Shown here piece by piece: positions 33,174 through 45,646 of a stretch of 64,000 nt of DNA. The notes below the pieces were generated by a model. It made no database searches. It had not been told where the DNA came from and saw only the letters and a list, made by a program, of their open reading frames with translations. The DNA comes from Benincasa hispida. Its lineage: Eukaryota; Streptophyta; Magnoliopsida; Cucurbitales; Cucurbitaceae. Numbering within the stretch: the first letter of the stretch is position 1; every line of letters starts with the position of its first letter. Where the stretch lies: contig NC_052358.1 of assembly GCF_009727055.1 (NCBI RefSeq), positions 39,657,954 to 39,721,953 of the forward strand. Reading direction: 5' to 3'. The position numbers and the translations under genes are program-made.

Positions 33174-33354
33174 TAGTTGGATGTTCGCATGACACACGTG
33201 GGGGCAAGCCAAAACGAAACTAAGTCACCAGGATCAACGCATAAATAAATGACCGCAACTCCAATGCCAAGTAGGCATGAGATTAGTCTGGGGAAGAGCG
33301 CATTGCTCGTAGTTGGATGTTCGCATGACACACGTGGGGGCAAGCCAAAACGAA
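33174..33354. repeat. Perfect 45-bp direct repeat
   Basis: 33174-33218 and 33310-33354, both starting TAGTTGGATGTTCGCATGAC and ending GCCAAAACGAA, 91 bp apart. Confidence 0.9.
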
Positions 33355-33692
33355 GGCAAGGCACTTCCATCAGCACAAGGTCATAAAAAATATAAAGAAA
33401 ATAATAATAATGTCAAGAAATATGCTAGGATAAAATCACTTGACACCCCAGTGAATAAATTTTCTTTTTGGAATAAATCATGCGATGTTCTGGAATTTAG
33501 TAAAGTTCTTTTGGAGGTTAAGCTTGCAGTCCCTAGGTCTTAGAAATATTTTAAGAAGAGACTTGAATAAGACTTAAGGAAATTCTGGTATATAGGATTT
33601 GAACGAAGTATCCTTGAGAAATCTAAGAAAAGAACATTGCGGTTGACTTGCTAAAGGATTCTTTAACTTATACTTGAGGACAAGCATTGTTT

Positions 33693-33705
33693 AAATTTGG
33701 GGGTG
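33693..33705 (+). promoter_or_regulatory. Polypurine tract of the gag-protease element
   Basis: AAATTTGGGGGTG directly before the 3' LTR start TGATAACGTG. Confidence 0.8.
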
Positions 33706-35359
33706 TGATAACGTGCAGAAATACACGTTATCATAATGCTAAGTTCTTAAACAATGTTGGATTGCGTTGATGAAATATGTTAATTTGTGTCCATTAAGCA
33801 TCAATTTCATAATATTGTGGTCACATGCATTCATCGCATTAGAACAGTTGATTTTTGTATTTTTATGCAGAATATGCATTGACGCAATGCAAGAATTGCG
33901 ATCATATGAAATCTTTGGATGAATGTAACTTCACCGCAAGGCTTTACGATGATTATGTTCGTAAAAATTTGCCCGAGAAGGACCACCGCAACTTGGTTAG
34001 CGCAATAAGGTGGGCGCATCTGGGTGAAAGGCTAATTAATCGTGATGGGACAGAAAGCTGATGACAATCGAATCCAAATTAAGTTGACAGCCGATAACGA
34101 TCACAAATACATTCAGCTTTTCGGTGACAAATATTCGGCGCATCAGTTAGGAATTAAAGTCGTCCCATCTACACAATCATGAAAGAGAAGCCGCATTTCA
34201 CTCTGGATGTTCTATAAATACCAAAGGTAGCCTTCAGAAGAGGGGTTCACGAGTTCAGCTATCTTTTGTTCCACAAGTTCATGCCTCTGTCCATAGTTTT
34301 CCTTTTCATTTAAGGCGGAGCAAGAGAAGAGTGGTGACGCCGGAGATCGCTCAGGGCAACTTGAGAGAGAACCTTGAGGAGAAGAAGCAGAGAGCGGGCC
34401 AACTCTCGCGAGAGCGAGATTATCTTTTGAGCACGAGTACAAAATAGTGTGAAAGCCTGGGCAGTAAGAGATTGCTACGAGGCCCTTTTATTCTATACTT
34501 GCATTGTTATTTTGTACTCATCTTTATATTTATACAATGGAAGTTCTATTTCTACATTTGTTCACTCTCTTGGCAGGCATGAGTAGCAAAACTAGTCAAA
34601 TGGGATGATAAGAACTAAGTTAACATGACCTAGGAAGTTCATTGCTTGCGATTGTCTTGTTTTATGCTGTGCAAAATACCCTTTAGAGTTACTCGAGAGA
34701 GAGTCTAAAGAAAGAACCTAATGTCTCGAGAGAGCTAGGTTAAAATCTGGACTCGAGAGAGCAAGATTAGAACTGCATAGACAAGAGATAGGGACTTAGA
34801 GATAAGCTCTATTTGTCAATCTATATCGCATGCATCCTAGAATGGGAATGATATTATGTGGTCGCCTTATTTGTGTGTGAGTTATCCTGTCATCGCATAA
34901 ATAAGAATAGAGACTTATATGTACGTCCTATAGACTTATCACATATATCGCATGCATTCTAGCCTTAGAAGCCCTAGCATTCGCATCGAGAGGTGGTTTA
35001 CTATTATATGCATGTTGCATGATTGCATTCTAGGAAGTGTTAGCCAAAACCCTTCTCAACCTGTTCACCGCATACTCATCGCATCTTCCGTTTACCAACT
35101 CTTTTCAAACTCCGCCGCATTTGTTTATTTTTTATTAATGCAATCAACAACAAACCAACAAATTATTTATTTGGTTACCGCAAGGCTTTCATAAAAATTA
35201 CCAATGCAATCTATTTTCACAAGTCCCTGTGTTCGACCCTGGACTTACAAGGAAACTCAGTAGAATTTACACTTGGATTCCGCTAAGGAAACTCGAGTGC
35301 ACTACGCAATTTCATCAATGCATATCATCCATAACCAACTTCATAAAAATCAAGCATCA
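33706..35359 (+). repeat. 3' LTR of the gag-protease element
   Basis: 1,654 bp, TGATAACGTGCAG to ...AATCAAGCATCA. Differs from the 5' LTR mainly by C/T and G/A changes plus a short deletion near 35020. Confidence 0.9.
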
Positions 35360-35539
35360 GAAACAGGAAACCGGAAACAGGAAATGGGAACGCCCATATA
35401 TTCTTGAGCGAATAGTGTTTGTTCTCTCTTGTTGGGTTAAGAGTTTTTCTTCTTATTTATTCCAAGATATAGGGTTGTGGTACTGGAAAATCAAATGATT
35501 TTTGTTGATCTATTTGGGAGAGATTTGTAGCGCAAGTTC

Positions 35540-35640
35540 TTTTTTTTTTTTTTTAGTATAATTTGAGTATGGGGATTTGAACCACAAACCTTGTGGTTTC
35601 TAGCACACTCGTATGTAAATTGAGCTACACTAGGTTTGGA
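35540..35640 (-). mobile_element. Probable tRNA-derived SINE
   Basis: On the - strand: TAGCTCAATTT (box A-like, 35617-35627), then 33 nt later GGTTCAAATCCCC (box B, 35571-35583), then ATACTCAAATTATACT and a 15-nt poly-A tail (35540-35554). The two RNA polymerase III boxes at tRNA-like spacing with a poly-A end fit a short SINE. It is not a tRNA gene: no acceptor stem or anticodon arm can be drawn with confidence. Confidence 0.5.
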
Positions 35641-36136
35641 TCTTTTGTAATTTACATCATAGTAGAAATCTTCAATTGCAGAAGACTGGACGTAGTCTTT
35701 AGTTTGGAGTAAACAACTATATTTTTGGTGTCATTCTTTTTTTTTCCTTCACTTTATCATTGTTATCTTATGATCGTTAATCTCTTGACACCAACTATGA
35801 AGTGAAAGTTTAAGATATAATTTGGTTTTCGTATTTTTTTACATGAAGCATAAATTCCCAACATATCACTAATACACTTATTTAGAGATTTAATTGTTTG
35901 AGGTTTGTGTTTAATGATAAATTGATTATATTGTTTGTCTTTACATGCATCCATTTTGAAAATTTGACACCAAAGAGACAATTAAAACTTATAATAGGCT
36001 GATAGACCTTGATAGAAATATATTGAAATCTCACTTACTGTAACATTCCACATTTTTAAAAGAATTTAATGTATTTTATTAAATAGATGACGTGGCAAGA
36101 TGATTTAAATATACATATACATATACATATATATAC
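35641..36136. other. AT-rich spacer, nothing recognised
   Basis: No gene seen. Ends in a TATACATA microsatellite-like stretch (36110-36136) at the border of the following LTR. Confidence 0.45.
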
Positions 36137-38464
36137 CGTCACACCCTGCCCAAATTATCCTCTACACCCAAAAAGGGATGTGAAGACAACAGTCGCCAAT
36201 CCTCTTTTAGAAACAACTGTCTAACCTATTCCTACTTACCTATTGGACTTGATTGGCAATTTATATTTCTACCATTAATCGTAAACTCATCATTAAACCA
36301 CTATACATGCATATATATATTTCAAGGCAACTGCAAAATTAACATATGTTAACAGATTCTGAAAACTCAAATTTAACGTAACCATAGTTAAACATATGTC
36401 CTCCCCTTTTTCCTCATCACATGCACATACAAAAATAAGGTTTAACAGAACATAGTTGACCATTTAACTACGAAACATTGGAAGATCTTAAGTAGTGACT
36501 GACTGATAGATTTGCTAAGCTTTTGGACATTGACCGCTATCGGGGGAGAGAGCATTTAAAAGAATGAGCTTAAAATGACCAATGAGTGACTATTTGTTTT
36601 AAAAAGAAACAAAGACATGCTTTTATACAAGAAGAACATAAACATGCATTCCATAAAACATTAAAAAGAACATTTACAGGGTTTAAGAGCAAAGCTAGAA
36701 AAGTGAAAACATGGCATATGAAAACCCTGAAATGGAACTCATCATCATTTCCTGCAAAGTGCCTCTACTCCTCTGCCTAATAACCTTAGTTGAGAGAGAG
36801 TCTTTTTTCTTGATCTCATAAATGTCGATAACGTAAATCTTACGTGCACATAGAACTTACTAGGATCCTGCCTACCTTACCATACCTTTGGTAGCAAGGA
36901 TTTCCATGTAACTGAGTATCTTACTATACCTTCGGTACCAATTTCGAGAAATAGGTTTTTCATACAATACATAAAACATTTAAACTTTACATGAATCTTA
37001 ATTATATAGCAACATAATCAACATGCTTTAAGAAATCCTTGAAAAGCTTAGTTTAAAGCTAAACCATGGCATAAAGCTTAGTTGAAATGAATGGAAGTTA
37101 TATTTAAAATATGTCATGAAGTTATACTCATGCATTCAACATAAATTTCCAATAATTGAGTCATGTGTTAGGGAAACCAAATTAAAACTAACTATGCATC
37201 GCAATCACATTAGTAAAACACTTAGTGAATTTTTGGAAGCTAGTCATTCACTGTCTTTGAGTTACTTCCTCAAAGGGTTGTAGACTTCCCCTATATGTGT
37301 TTGCCATGTAACATCAATAAATACCTTTGGTTAATGCCACTAGCTCCCTTTTGAGCTTAACTTCAACATTTATCTTTAACATCAAGCTTAGACATCCCTC
37401 ACAAGTCAGCATCGCATAGCCTATCTCAACGCATCACCATACTTGGACAAAATTTACCTTGCGCTTAGCTGGTAAGTGACTATGCACTCAATATGCTCAC
37501 TTAGGTGCTAAATGACGTGCACCGTGTCTATGAGCTGAGCGCTTTTTTACGCTTCCCTTAATGCGTATCGGTCGATGGCCTCTTCCTCTACAAAACCATG
37601 CGCTCACCTCGTACACACACCACGGTCAGCGTTTGCGCTTAACCACGTATGTCCTTACACACTCGCCTATGCACAATCTCAATCGTTAGCTGCTTGCTTG
37701 TCCCTCAGACGCAACTACTTGCTCGTTCATCTATCAAATATTTAGATTCAAATTAGAGCCTTATTAACTTAAATCCCAGGCATTATCTCATAAAATTTCT
37801 TTCCACAAACTTGTTCCTAAAAATGTTAACTAACTCTTTATAGCCTTTAATTTCTCTCCACGAGCTTGAAATTCGTCACTCTTTCCCAATTGCCCAAGTA
37901 ATTTAAGAATCTCGAGCACTTGAGGGATTTTTCAACTTCTAGCTCAATTCTATAGGAATTTTTTGTTCGGCAGCCTTGGATTAACTCCTTCACCGTTCAA
38001 ACTTAAAGTTTGTAGCAACACTTTTTCTTTTACACGAGTAAAATGCTTAAACTGAGCTTCTTCATCTCTAACTTCCTTTTATACTAATGTAAGCAAGATT
38101 TGAGGGCTTAATAAAGTGATACCTGGTTACCATCTCTAATTTAAGGCTCTAAACATGTTGCATGGCTACCCCTAAACTGGGTGATTATCCTAAGTACTTC
38201 AGCCTGACCCAACGTATAAGTTGGACACAATTGCTTGGAGTGATGTTCCATCGCTTAGACCCCTCAAGCCAGTGTCTACTAACCTCTTGTGGCCCACTCG
38301 GCTCTTGCCTTGGCACCTCTCATGCACTCTCCCAGGCCAATTTGGCTGCATGCATACCACATGCCCTAGCCCTTGCTAATCTCCAATAAAGCCAACGCAT
38401 TCGATAACCATTCCCTCGATAGGTTCTACTAACCTCTTCATTGAAGGAACCGGTGAAGGTCCTA
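36137..38464 (-). repeat. Element G 3' LTR, distal part
   Basis: Left end CGTCACACCCTGCCC (expected TGTCACACC) matches the end of the solo LTR at 9674 (TATCACACTGCC), with GGATGTGAAGA next, corresponding to GGTGTGAAGATG there. Together with 55771-56186 it gives an LTR of about 2.75 kb. The open frame at 38162-38389 has no recognised content. Confidence 0.7.
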
Positions 38465-41400
38465 TGTGGAAGTGTGGACCGTTCACATTCTTAAAACTCA
38501 CAAAATTCTAAATTACAGAATTATTATGCAACTCTAATTAAAATTACAGCATACTATTAAGAATAATGAATTAGGGAAGAAAAGTAATGCTTACCATTGA
38601 AGCAAAATGGTCTTCATGAAATCCCTCGATTCAGATCACGAAATCTTCGATTTGGAAAAGCGATCTCCAAAATTGAAATCTCAAATGGCCTCCTGTATTC
38701 TTCTTAGGATTGAGAATTAAGGAATTGTGGGCTCTGAAATTTTGGAAGAGGAAGGAGAGAATTAGAGGGAGAGAGAACTCACTTTTCTTCTGTATTCTTG
38801 GGTAATTACCAGAGAGATCTCTCTAACACTTACAGAGTTGAGGAAGAACATGATGAATGAAAAACTGAACTCCTCCACTACACGCCTGGTTGAGAGAATT
38901 AAGGAACTCCCTCCATTTAATAGTAAAATTAATTTAATTTAATTAATAATTATATATATATAACAACTAAATTATATATATACATACTATATGTTATATC
39001 AAATATAACACACAATCTATAGTTTTTTATTGCATCAAATACAATAGCCTATACTTTTACATTTAGCATAATTGAACAATCCATGGTATTTAATATAAAT
39101 CACATTTATACTAAATTAAATTATATGAATCTCATCCATATAATTAATATTTGAATCATATTTAAATATTTAATTCCTCTAGAAAATAAACTTTATGTTA
39201 TAGTGTATAAAATACATTATATTAATTTTATCACATATAATTAATTTAATTAATTATATCATATAATTCACTCCCTCAATTAATTTGAACAACTTAAATT
39301 TATCCAAAATTAATTCTCAATAATCCCTGTTGAGCTATAGAGGGGACCTTATAGACCTGAAGTTTGAAGCTCCAATGACAGTTGGATAATTAATTAAACT
39401 TTTTAATTAAATTACCGAACATCCATTAACTGCCGGTCACTCCACTAAAGACCGATAGTTGCACTCTTCGTTCTACATATATATTTCCGTGTCCATTGGA
39501 TATAACAAGTTAACAGGGCGATGACCCTTCACAAATTGCTCGTAAGTATAGCTGGGCCAAAATTATCGTTTTGCCCATGTAGCTACATATAACTCTTTGT
39601 GTATCATTGATCCCTCTAATGAAAAATAAGTCATAGTCCAACTATAACCAACTCCCTCTCTGGCCAAGAGAGGGTGTGCCCACATTATTCAAGCCTCGGA
39701 ATTAGCCCTTAAGGGAACAATTTATCTACTTACCCTAACATTAGGGAAGTGAATTTCGTCTTGTGTAGCTGTGTTCTCAGCTCTCCAATCAGGATTCAGG
39801 TCATGTCACCTATGGTCATCTTGATGAAATATAAGTCTCTACTATTAATGGTGATATATAAAGAGACTAATCATTTTGTGGGCTGGTCTTATACAAACTC
39901 TTTGTATAGAATGCCTCTACTCACATGTCTCCACATGAATGATCAGGATCAGATCATTTGTAGCACTTTACAACACTTGTAACGTCTACAAAGCAGGTCG
40001 TATCCGTAGTGTCACAAGGAAAATGTACCCAACCTTATCTATCTACTACAGACCGTTTAGGTTATCAGTTAAATATGATCCATCTATATGTTGATGCTTA
40101 TTTTTTATGAAGTGTGGAATTATGGATGATATGTGTTGATGGATAGCGTTGTGCGCTCAAGTTTCCCCAGCGGAATCCAAGTGCAAATTCCACTAAGTTT
40201 CCTGGTAAGTCCAGGGTCGAACACAGGGACTTGTGAAAATAGTTATGTTGGTAATACTTATGAAAACTTTGTTGTAACCAAGTAAATATAAGTGTTGGGT
40301 TGTTGTTGCATTAATGAAAATAATAACAAATGCAGCAGAGTTCGAAAAAAGATGGTAAAAGGGAAATATGAAGAATATGCGGTGAACGGGTTGAGAAGGG
40401 ATTCGGCTAACACTCCCTAGGATACGTTCATGCTTTGCGATTATGCAACATGCATATAATAGTAAACTACCTCTCAGCGTGAATGCTACGGCTTCTAAAG
40501 CTAGAACGCATGCGATAAATATGCGATAAGTCTATAGGGTTTACACATAAACCTCTATCTCTATTTATGCGATGACAACATGACATTCACACAAATATGC
40601 GACTACATAATATCACTCCTATTCCTAGGATACGTGTGATGCAAGTTGACAAACAGAGCTTATCTCTAAATCTCTATCTCTTGTTTATGCAAGCCTAATC
40701 TTGCACTTTCGAGTCCAGATTCTAACCTAGCTTTCTCGAGACATTAGGTTCTTTCTTTAGATTCTCTCTCGAGTAACTCTAAAGGGGTATTTTGCAAAAC
40801 ATAAAACAAGACAATCGCGCAATGAACTTCCTAGATCATGTTAGCTTAGTTCCTCTCAACCCATACAACTAGTTTAGCTACTCATGCGTATTAAGAGAGT
40901 GAACAGATATAGAAATAGAACTTCCATTGAATAGATATAAGATGAAGTACAGAATAACAATGCAAGTAAAATAAAGAGCCTGGAGTAATTTCTTGCCACC
41001 AGGCGTTACACTGTTTCTACTCGTGCTCTAAAGATATTCTTGCTTTCACGAGAGTCGGCCCACTCTCTACTCTTACGCCCCAAGGTTCTCTCGAGAGCTG
41101 CCTTGGACGATCTCTAGCGTCACCACTCTTCTCTAGCTCCGCCGTAAATGGTAAAGAAAACTATGCACAAAGGTGTGAACTTTGAAGAGTTGAAGTAATA
41201 GACTGCTTAACCCCTTGATTGAAGAGTGCACTTGGTATTTATAGGGCATCAAAAGTGAAAGGCGACTTATTTCTCCTGGTTGTACAAATGAGACAACTTT
41301 AATTCCTGACTGACGCGCCGGATATTTTCACCGATAAAGCTGGATGTACTTGTGACCATTATCGACTGTCAACTTAATTAAGATCAGACTGCCGTTAGCT

Positions 41401-41927
41401 TTCTATCCCATCGATCTTAATTGTCCTTTCGTCCGGATGCGCCCACCATTTTTGTCGACCAAGTTGCGGTGATTCTTCTCGGGTGGATGTTTACGAGCAC
41501 GATCAACGCAAAGTCTTGCGATGAAGCTGCGCTCGACCAGTGTATTCCTACGATCACATTCTTTGCATTACGTTAACACATTATTCTGCACAAAAACATA
41601 AAGATCAACTGCTCTGATGCGTTGGACGCATGCGACTGCAAAAGTATAGAATTTATGCTTACTGGACACAATTTAACATATTCTATCAACATAATCCATC
41701 ATTGTTTAAGAACTTAGCGGTATGATAACGTGCATTTCTGCCTGTTATCACGTGTCTCTACACAAATTTTTAAATTACATAAAATAACCTAGGATCTTTG
41801 TTTATTGGATTGAGTGTATGCTCATAAAATAACAGTTATTTTATTAATACAATTTGTTTATACAAAGTTTACAAACTATGAGAACACAAGAGAGATTAAG
41901 TACACCAATCCTAACGACCACTTGTCG
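38465..41927 (-). repeat. 3' LTR of copia C, split by a gypsy solo LTR
   Basis: On the - strand it begins near GTTAGGATTGGTGTACTT (41927) and ends near CCACACTTCCACA (38465). Blocks shared with the 5' LTR: AAATTACATAAAATAACCTA, GGATCTTTGTTTATT, GATCCATC, CATGTCACCTATGGTCATC. A 1,659-bp gypsy LTR sits at 40092-41750. Confidence 0.75.
40092..41750 (-). mobile_element. Solo gypsy LTR inside the copia C 3' LTR
   Basis: On the - strand TGATAACAGGCAGAAATGCA ... AAAATAAGCATCA, 1,659 bp, same family as the LTRs at 28440 and 33706. Flanks TATGT (40087-40091) and CGTGT (41751-41755) are a target duplication with two transitions. The copia LTR reads continuously across it when compared with 55590-55640. 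Confidence 0.88.
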
Positions 41928-43685
41928 AAAAGCTTAAGGAGCCAAATGTGCAATACAAATAAAGTACACAATACAATACATTAGGACATACACTATACCC
42001 CATTAACATCTCCCACTTGCCCTTGTCAATATGTCGCATATTCTATAGGCCCAAACTTTCTAGATGACAATTAAACACTTTAGCCGTGAGAGTCTTTGTT
42101 AACAGATTAGCAATGTTGTGTTCTGAAGCAATCTTCATGACCATCATGTCACCTCGATGCAAAATCTTCCAAATCAAGTGATATTTCCACTCTATGTGTT
42201 GCCTCTTCTACGACTCCTAGGTTCCTTAGAATTTTCCGTAACCCCATTGTTATCACAATAAAGTTTGATGGGAAAACACATATTTGGAACAACTTCGAAA
42301 TCAGTAAGGATCTTCTTAAGCCAAATAACCTCTTTAACAGCTTCACAAGTAGCACATATTTGACTTCCATAGTGGAGTCTGCAATGCATCCTTGCTTGAT
42401 GCTTCGCCAAACTATAGCTCCTCCATTCAGAGTAAACACTAACCCTGATGCAGATTTCTAAGAATCCCGTTCAGTCTGAAAGTCAAAGTCTTTATATCTT
42501 GTAAGGATCAAATTCTTATCTCCATACACAAGCATGTAGCCCCTCGTTCTCCAAAGGTACTTGAGGATTGTTTTCACTGCTATCTAGTGATCTAATCCTG
42601 GATTGGATCGATATCGGCTGACAATCCCTACTATATAATAAATGTCAGATCTTGTACATATGCATACATATGGCTACCAACAATCGATGCATAGGGAATT
42701 TATGTCCTTACCTCAACCTCTTGAGGAGTCTTAGGACACTGCTCTTTAGACAATACAATTCCATGCCGAAAAGGAAATAAACCCTTCTTGGAATTGTGCA
42801 TCGAATATATGACAAACACCTTGTCAATATACGATGATTGAGACAAGACTATCCTTTTTTTCATACGACCCCTGATGATCTGGATCCCTAGAATAAACTA
42901 TGACTCTCCCAAATCTTTTAGTTAGAATTAGATGGCCAAACATTTCTTTACATCAGTTAGAAAACCTACATCATTATTAATGAGTAGGATATCATCCACA
43001 TACGACACGAGGAAAGCTACTAAGTTGTTGATTATATTCTTGTAAAAAAAAGGCTCATCAACATTTTGATCAAAGGCATACAATTTGATCATAGTATCAA
43101 ATCTTATATTCCAAGATCGAGATGCTTGTTTCAATCCATAAATAGATCAGTTAAGCTTGCAAACCTTTTGCTCTAGATCTTGTTCAATAAATCCTTCTGG
43201 CTGATTCACGTAGATGGTATTTGTAAGATTACCATTCAAAAAAGGCAGTCTTGACATCTATTTTCCATATTTCATACTCATAACATGTAGCTATAGACAA
43301 TAGAATTTTAATAGACTTTAACATGACAATAAGTGAGAAAGTTTCTTCATAGTCCATTACCTCAAACTGAATATAACCCTTTGCTCCAAGTCTAGCTTTA
43401 AAGGTCTATACCTTTCCATCTACACTTCTTTTTCCCTTGTAGAGACATTTACAACTTATAGGTTTTACCTCATAAGGTTAATCCACAAGCTCTCCGACAA
43501 AATTGAAGTACATAGATTCCATTTCTTGATTCATGGTTTTAATCCATTCATCCTTGTTAACATCTTCCATTGCTTGTTTGTAAGGCAAAGGATCCCCAAC
43601 CCCATCATCAGCTATGATGTCTCGGGCTTTTGTTAAACCCATGTAGCATACAGGTGGGTTCATAACCCTTCCACTATGTCGAGGC
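41928..43685 (-). pseudogene. copia C reverse transcriptase and RNase H
   Basis: From 43685 leftwards: SGRVMNPPVCYMGLTKARDI, EWIKTMNQEMESMY, a decayed RT core, SIYGLKQASRSWNIRFDT, active site AFLVSYVDDILLINND (intact YVDD), then RNase H pieces (YGSQICATCEAVKEVIWLKK, IKLYCDNNG, IANLLTKTLTAKVF, DKGKWEM). Frameshifts and stops throughout, for example in KLN*SIYGLK. Confidence 0.88.
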
Positions 43686-45646
43686 TGATGGAAAAGTAGG
43701 CATGCGCAGTGGAAAAGAGGAACAATTTTACTCTAATTGCATAAATTAAACATACAACCCTAAATAAATTAATTAAGTTTTTTTTTTTTTTTGAAATCTT
43801 ACCTTTGAAGCTCCCGAAAATTTTTCTATCTCTGCTTGAACACGAACCGGACAACCACTAGAGCTGACCTACTATCCTCTAGACTCAAAATCGAGTTGTG
43901 GGACCCGATGGATGAAAAACCCGAGAGAGAAAAAAAGAGATGGAAATAGAAGAATAAATTTTGGGTTGGGTTTAGGTTTTTTCAGCCCAATTTTTAAAAA
44001 CTAATTTTTGCAAAATGTCCAAAAGTTTTCTTAATCCAAATTGAAAACCCATAATTATAGAAAAGGGCCATGCAAAATTGCATGGAACAAATTTATAAAA
44101 ACTCAACACATAGAATCCACTATCTAAGTGGGCTTAATGTCTCCACTATAAGCCAACACCTAGCCCACTATTTTGTTAGTGGAATTATCCAACAAAAGTT
44201 TGGATTTTCCCACTAACTTTAGTCAAAGGGCAAAATAGTCATTTTGTCAAAGTCAAACTTTGACCGAAAAGTCCACATTTTGACTTTTTATGATTTTTTC
44301 TGTGTTGACTAATTTTGACCTTCCGAGTATGAATCCGCATTCATTTTCTCGAAATTTAAATTACATTTGAATATAAGGTCGGTCAAAGTTTGACTTTTAA
44401 AAGTCAAAAGTCAACTCTTTGACTTTTTACATCTTTGACCATTTCCATTATTTTCGAGCTTCCGAATATGAACGTATTCATATTATTGATATTTAAATCA
44501 CATTTAAATATTAAAGTTGTACCTCTAAACTGAAAAATCGACCATTATATCACATATACTTGTCGATTTCTCTCTCTTCATCTAATTCGAACAATTCGAA
44601 TTATTCTATCATATTGTTCTAAGTTTATTCCATATGAGCTAGTAGAGGAACCTAATGGACCTATAGATCATGGAATCCAACGATCTGAGATTAGATGGCT
44701 AAACTCTTTAGATGGAGCTAATCAACATTCGTTGACTCACGGGTCATTCCACTATAGTTCAGTAGTTGCACTCCTCTCACTATAGATATATTTGTGTCCA
44801 TATGATATAACCATGATTAGTAAGCCAATCCTTCACAGGTTGTTCGTAATCTTGGCTGGGTCATAGAAACCATTTTACCCTCTAGACTACATCTTATTAC
44901 TTAAGTTCCACTGATCCTCTAATGAACAATTGGTTTAAGGTCCAACCTATAAACTAAACCCCTATTGGGCTAAGGAGACGATGGGGCCCCTTGTTCAAGA
45001 CCTGGATTTAGTACTAAAGGGAATAACCTATCAACTATCTCTATAACGAGTACGAGTGAATTCCCTCTTGTACCTTATGTTCCCAGCTATCCACCTGATC
45101 TTACCCCTGAAATGGGAGGCTTATTGGGCCAACGATAATGAGTTGCCCTCACATATGCAGATCTAAGGATAATTCCGAGTGAACAGGAGTTCATAGTCAG
45201 CTCAGGATTAAGATTAAGTTACCTAGGTCATCAATTAATGAAATAGTTAGTTTTATATATTAAACGACATTTAGAACGTAAAAAGTGACTATTTCATGGT
45301 TCAATCTTATGTAAACTCTTTACATAGGAAGCCCCCATTTTCATGTCTCCACATGAACGGTTTAGGATCACATCATTTGTACTAACTACAAAATGGGCCG
45401 CATCCATAGTGTCCCCAGAATAAGGCGCCCAACTTTATTCATATACTATAGACCATTTTGGCTATATATTTGAACTTGATCCACATTTATGTCACTACAT
45501 AAAGTTCAAACTTAAACTAATAGCCTCGGATCCTTAGTTTATTGGATTCATAAATATGGAATTTAAATTTACTAAAGATTTTCAATAATAGCTTTATATT
45601 GAATAAGATATTACAAACTACTAGTTTTAGGACATAAAATCCAACA
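43686..45646 (-). mobile_element. Solo LTR F (copia type) in copia C
   Basis: 1,961 bp, on the - strand TGTTGGATTTTATGTCC ... CTTTTCCATCA. GAGGC is perfectly duplicated at 43681-43685 and 45647-45651. It separates the RT-side and integrase-side parts of copia C. Confidence 0.9.

Larger units (their letters stand above)
32255..33705 (+). other. Long 3' non-coding region of the gag-protease element
   Basis: No coding match. It holds three AAATTTGGGGG motifs (32688, 33038, 33693), the last being the polypurine tract, and a perfect 45-bp direct repeat (33174-33218 and 33310-33354). Confidence 0.7.
28440..35359 (+). mobile_element. Gag-protease-only gypsy-type LTR retrotransposon
   Basis: Both LTRs (28440-30106 and 33706-35359) are full length and very similar. 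Between them is one gag-protease frame, then about 1.4 kb of non-coding sequence and a polypurine tract. No RT, RNase H or integrase is present, so it is non-autonomous and would need enzymes from a relative. Gag and protease resemble the Athila branch of gypsy. A clean 5-bp target duplication was not found (AACAC before, GAAAC after). At least four more LTRs of this family lie in the window (15160, 25655-26538, 40092-41750 and, more distant, 49949-51852). Confidence 0.9.

Noticed and set aside
28435..35364. Target duplication of the gag-protease element
   Set aside because: AACAC and GAAAC do not match well enough; AAAC is shared but shifted, in an A-rich context.
35571..35627. tRNA gene
   Set aside because: Has box A-like and box B sequences but no foldable acceptor or anticodon arm; better read as a SINE.
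38162..38389. 75-codon open frame on the + strand
   Set aside because: Lies inside a gypsy LTR, antisense to it, with no recognised motif.
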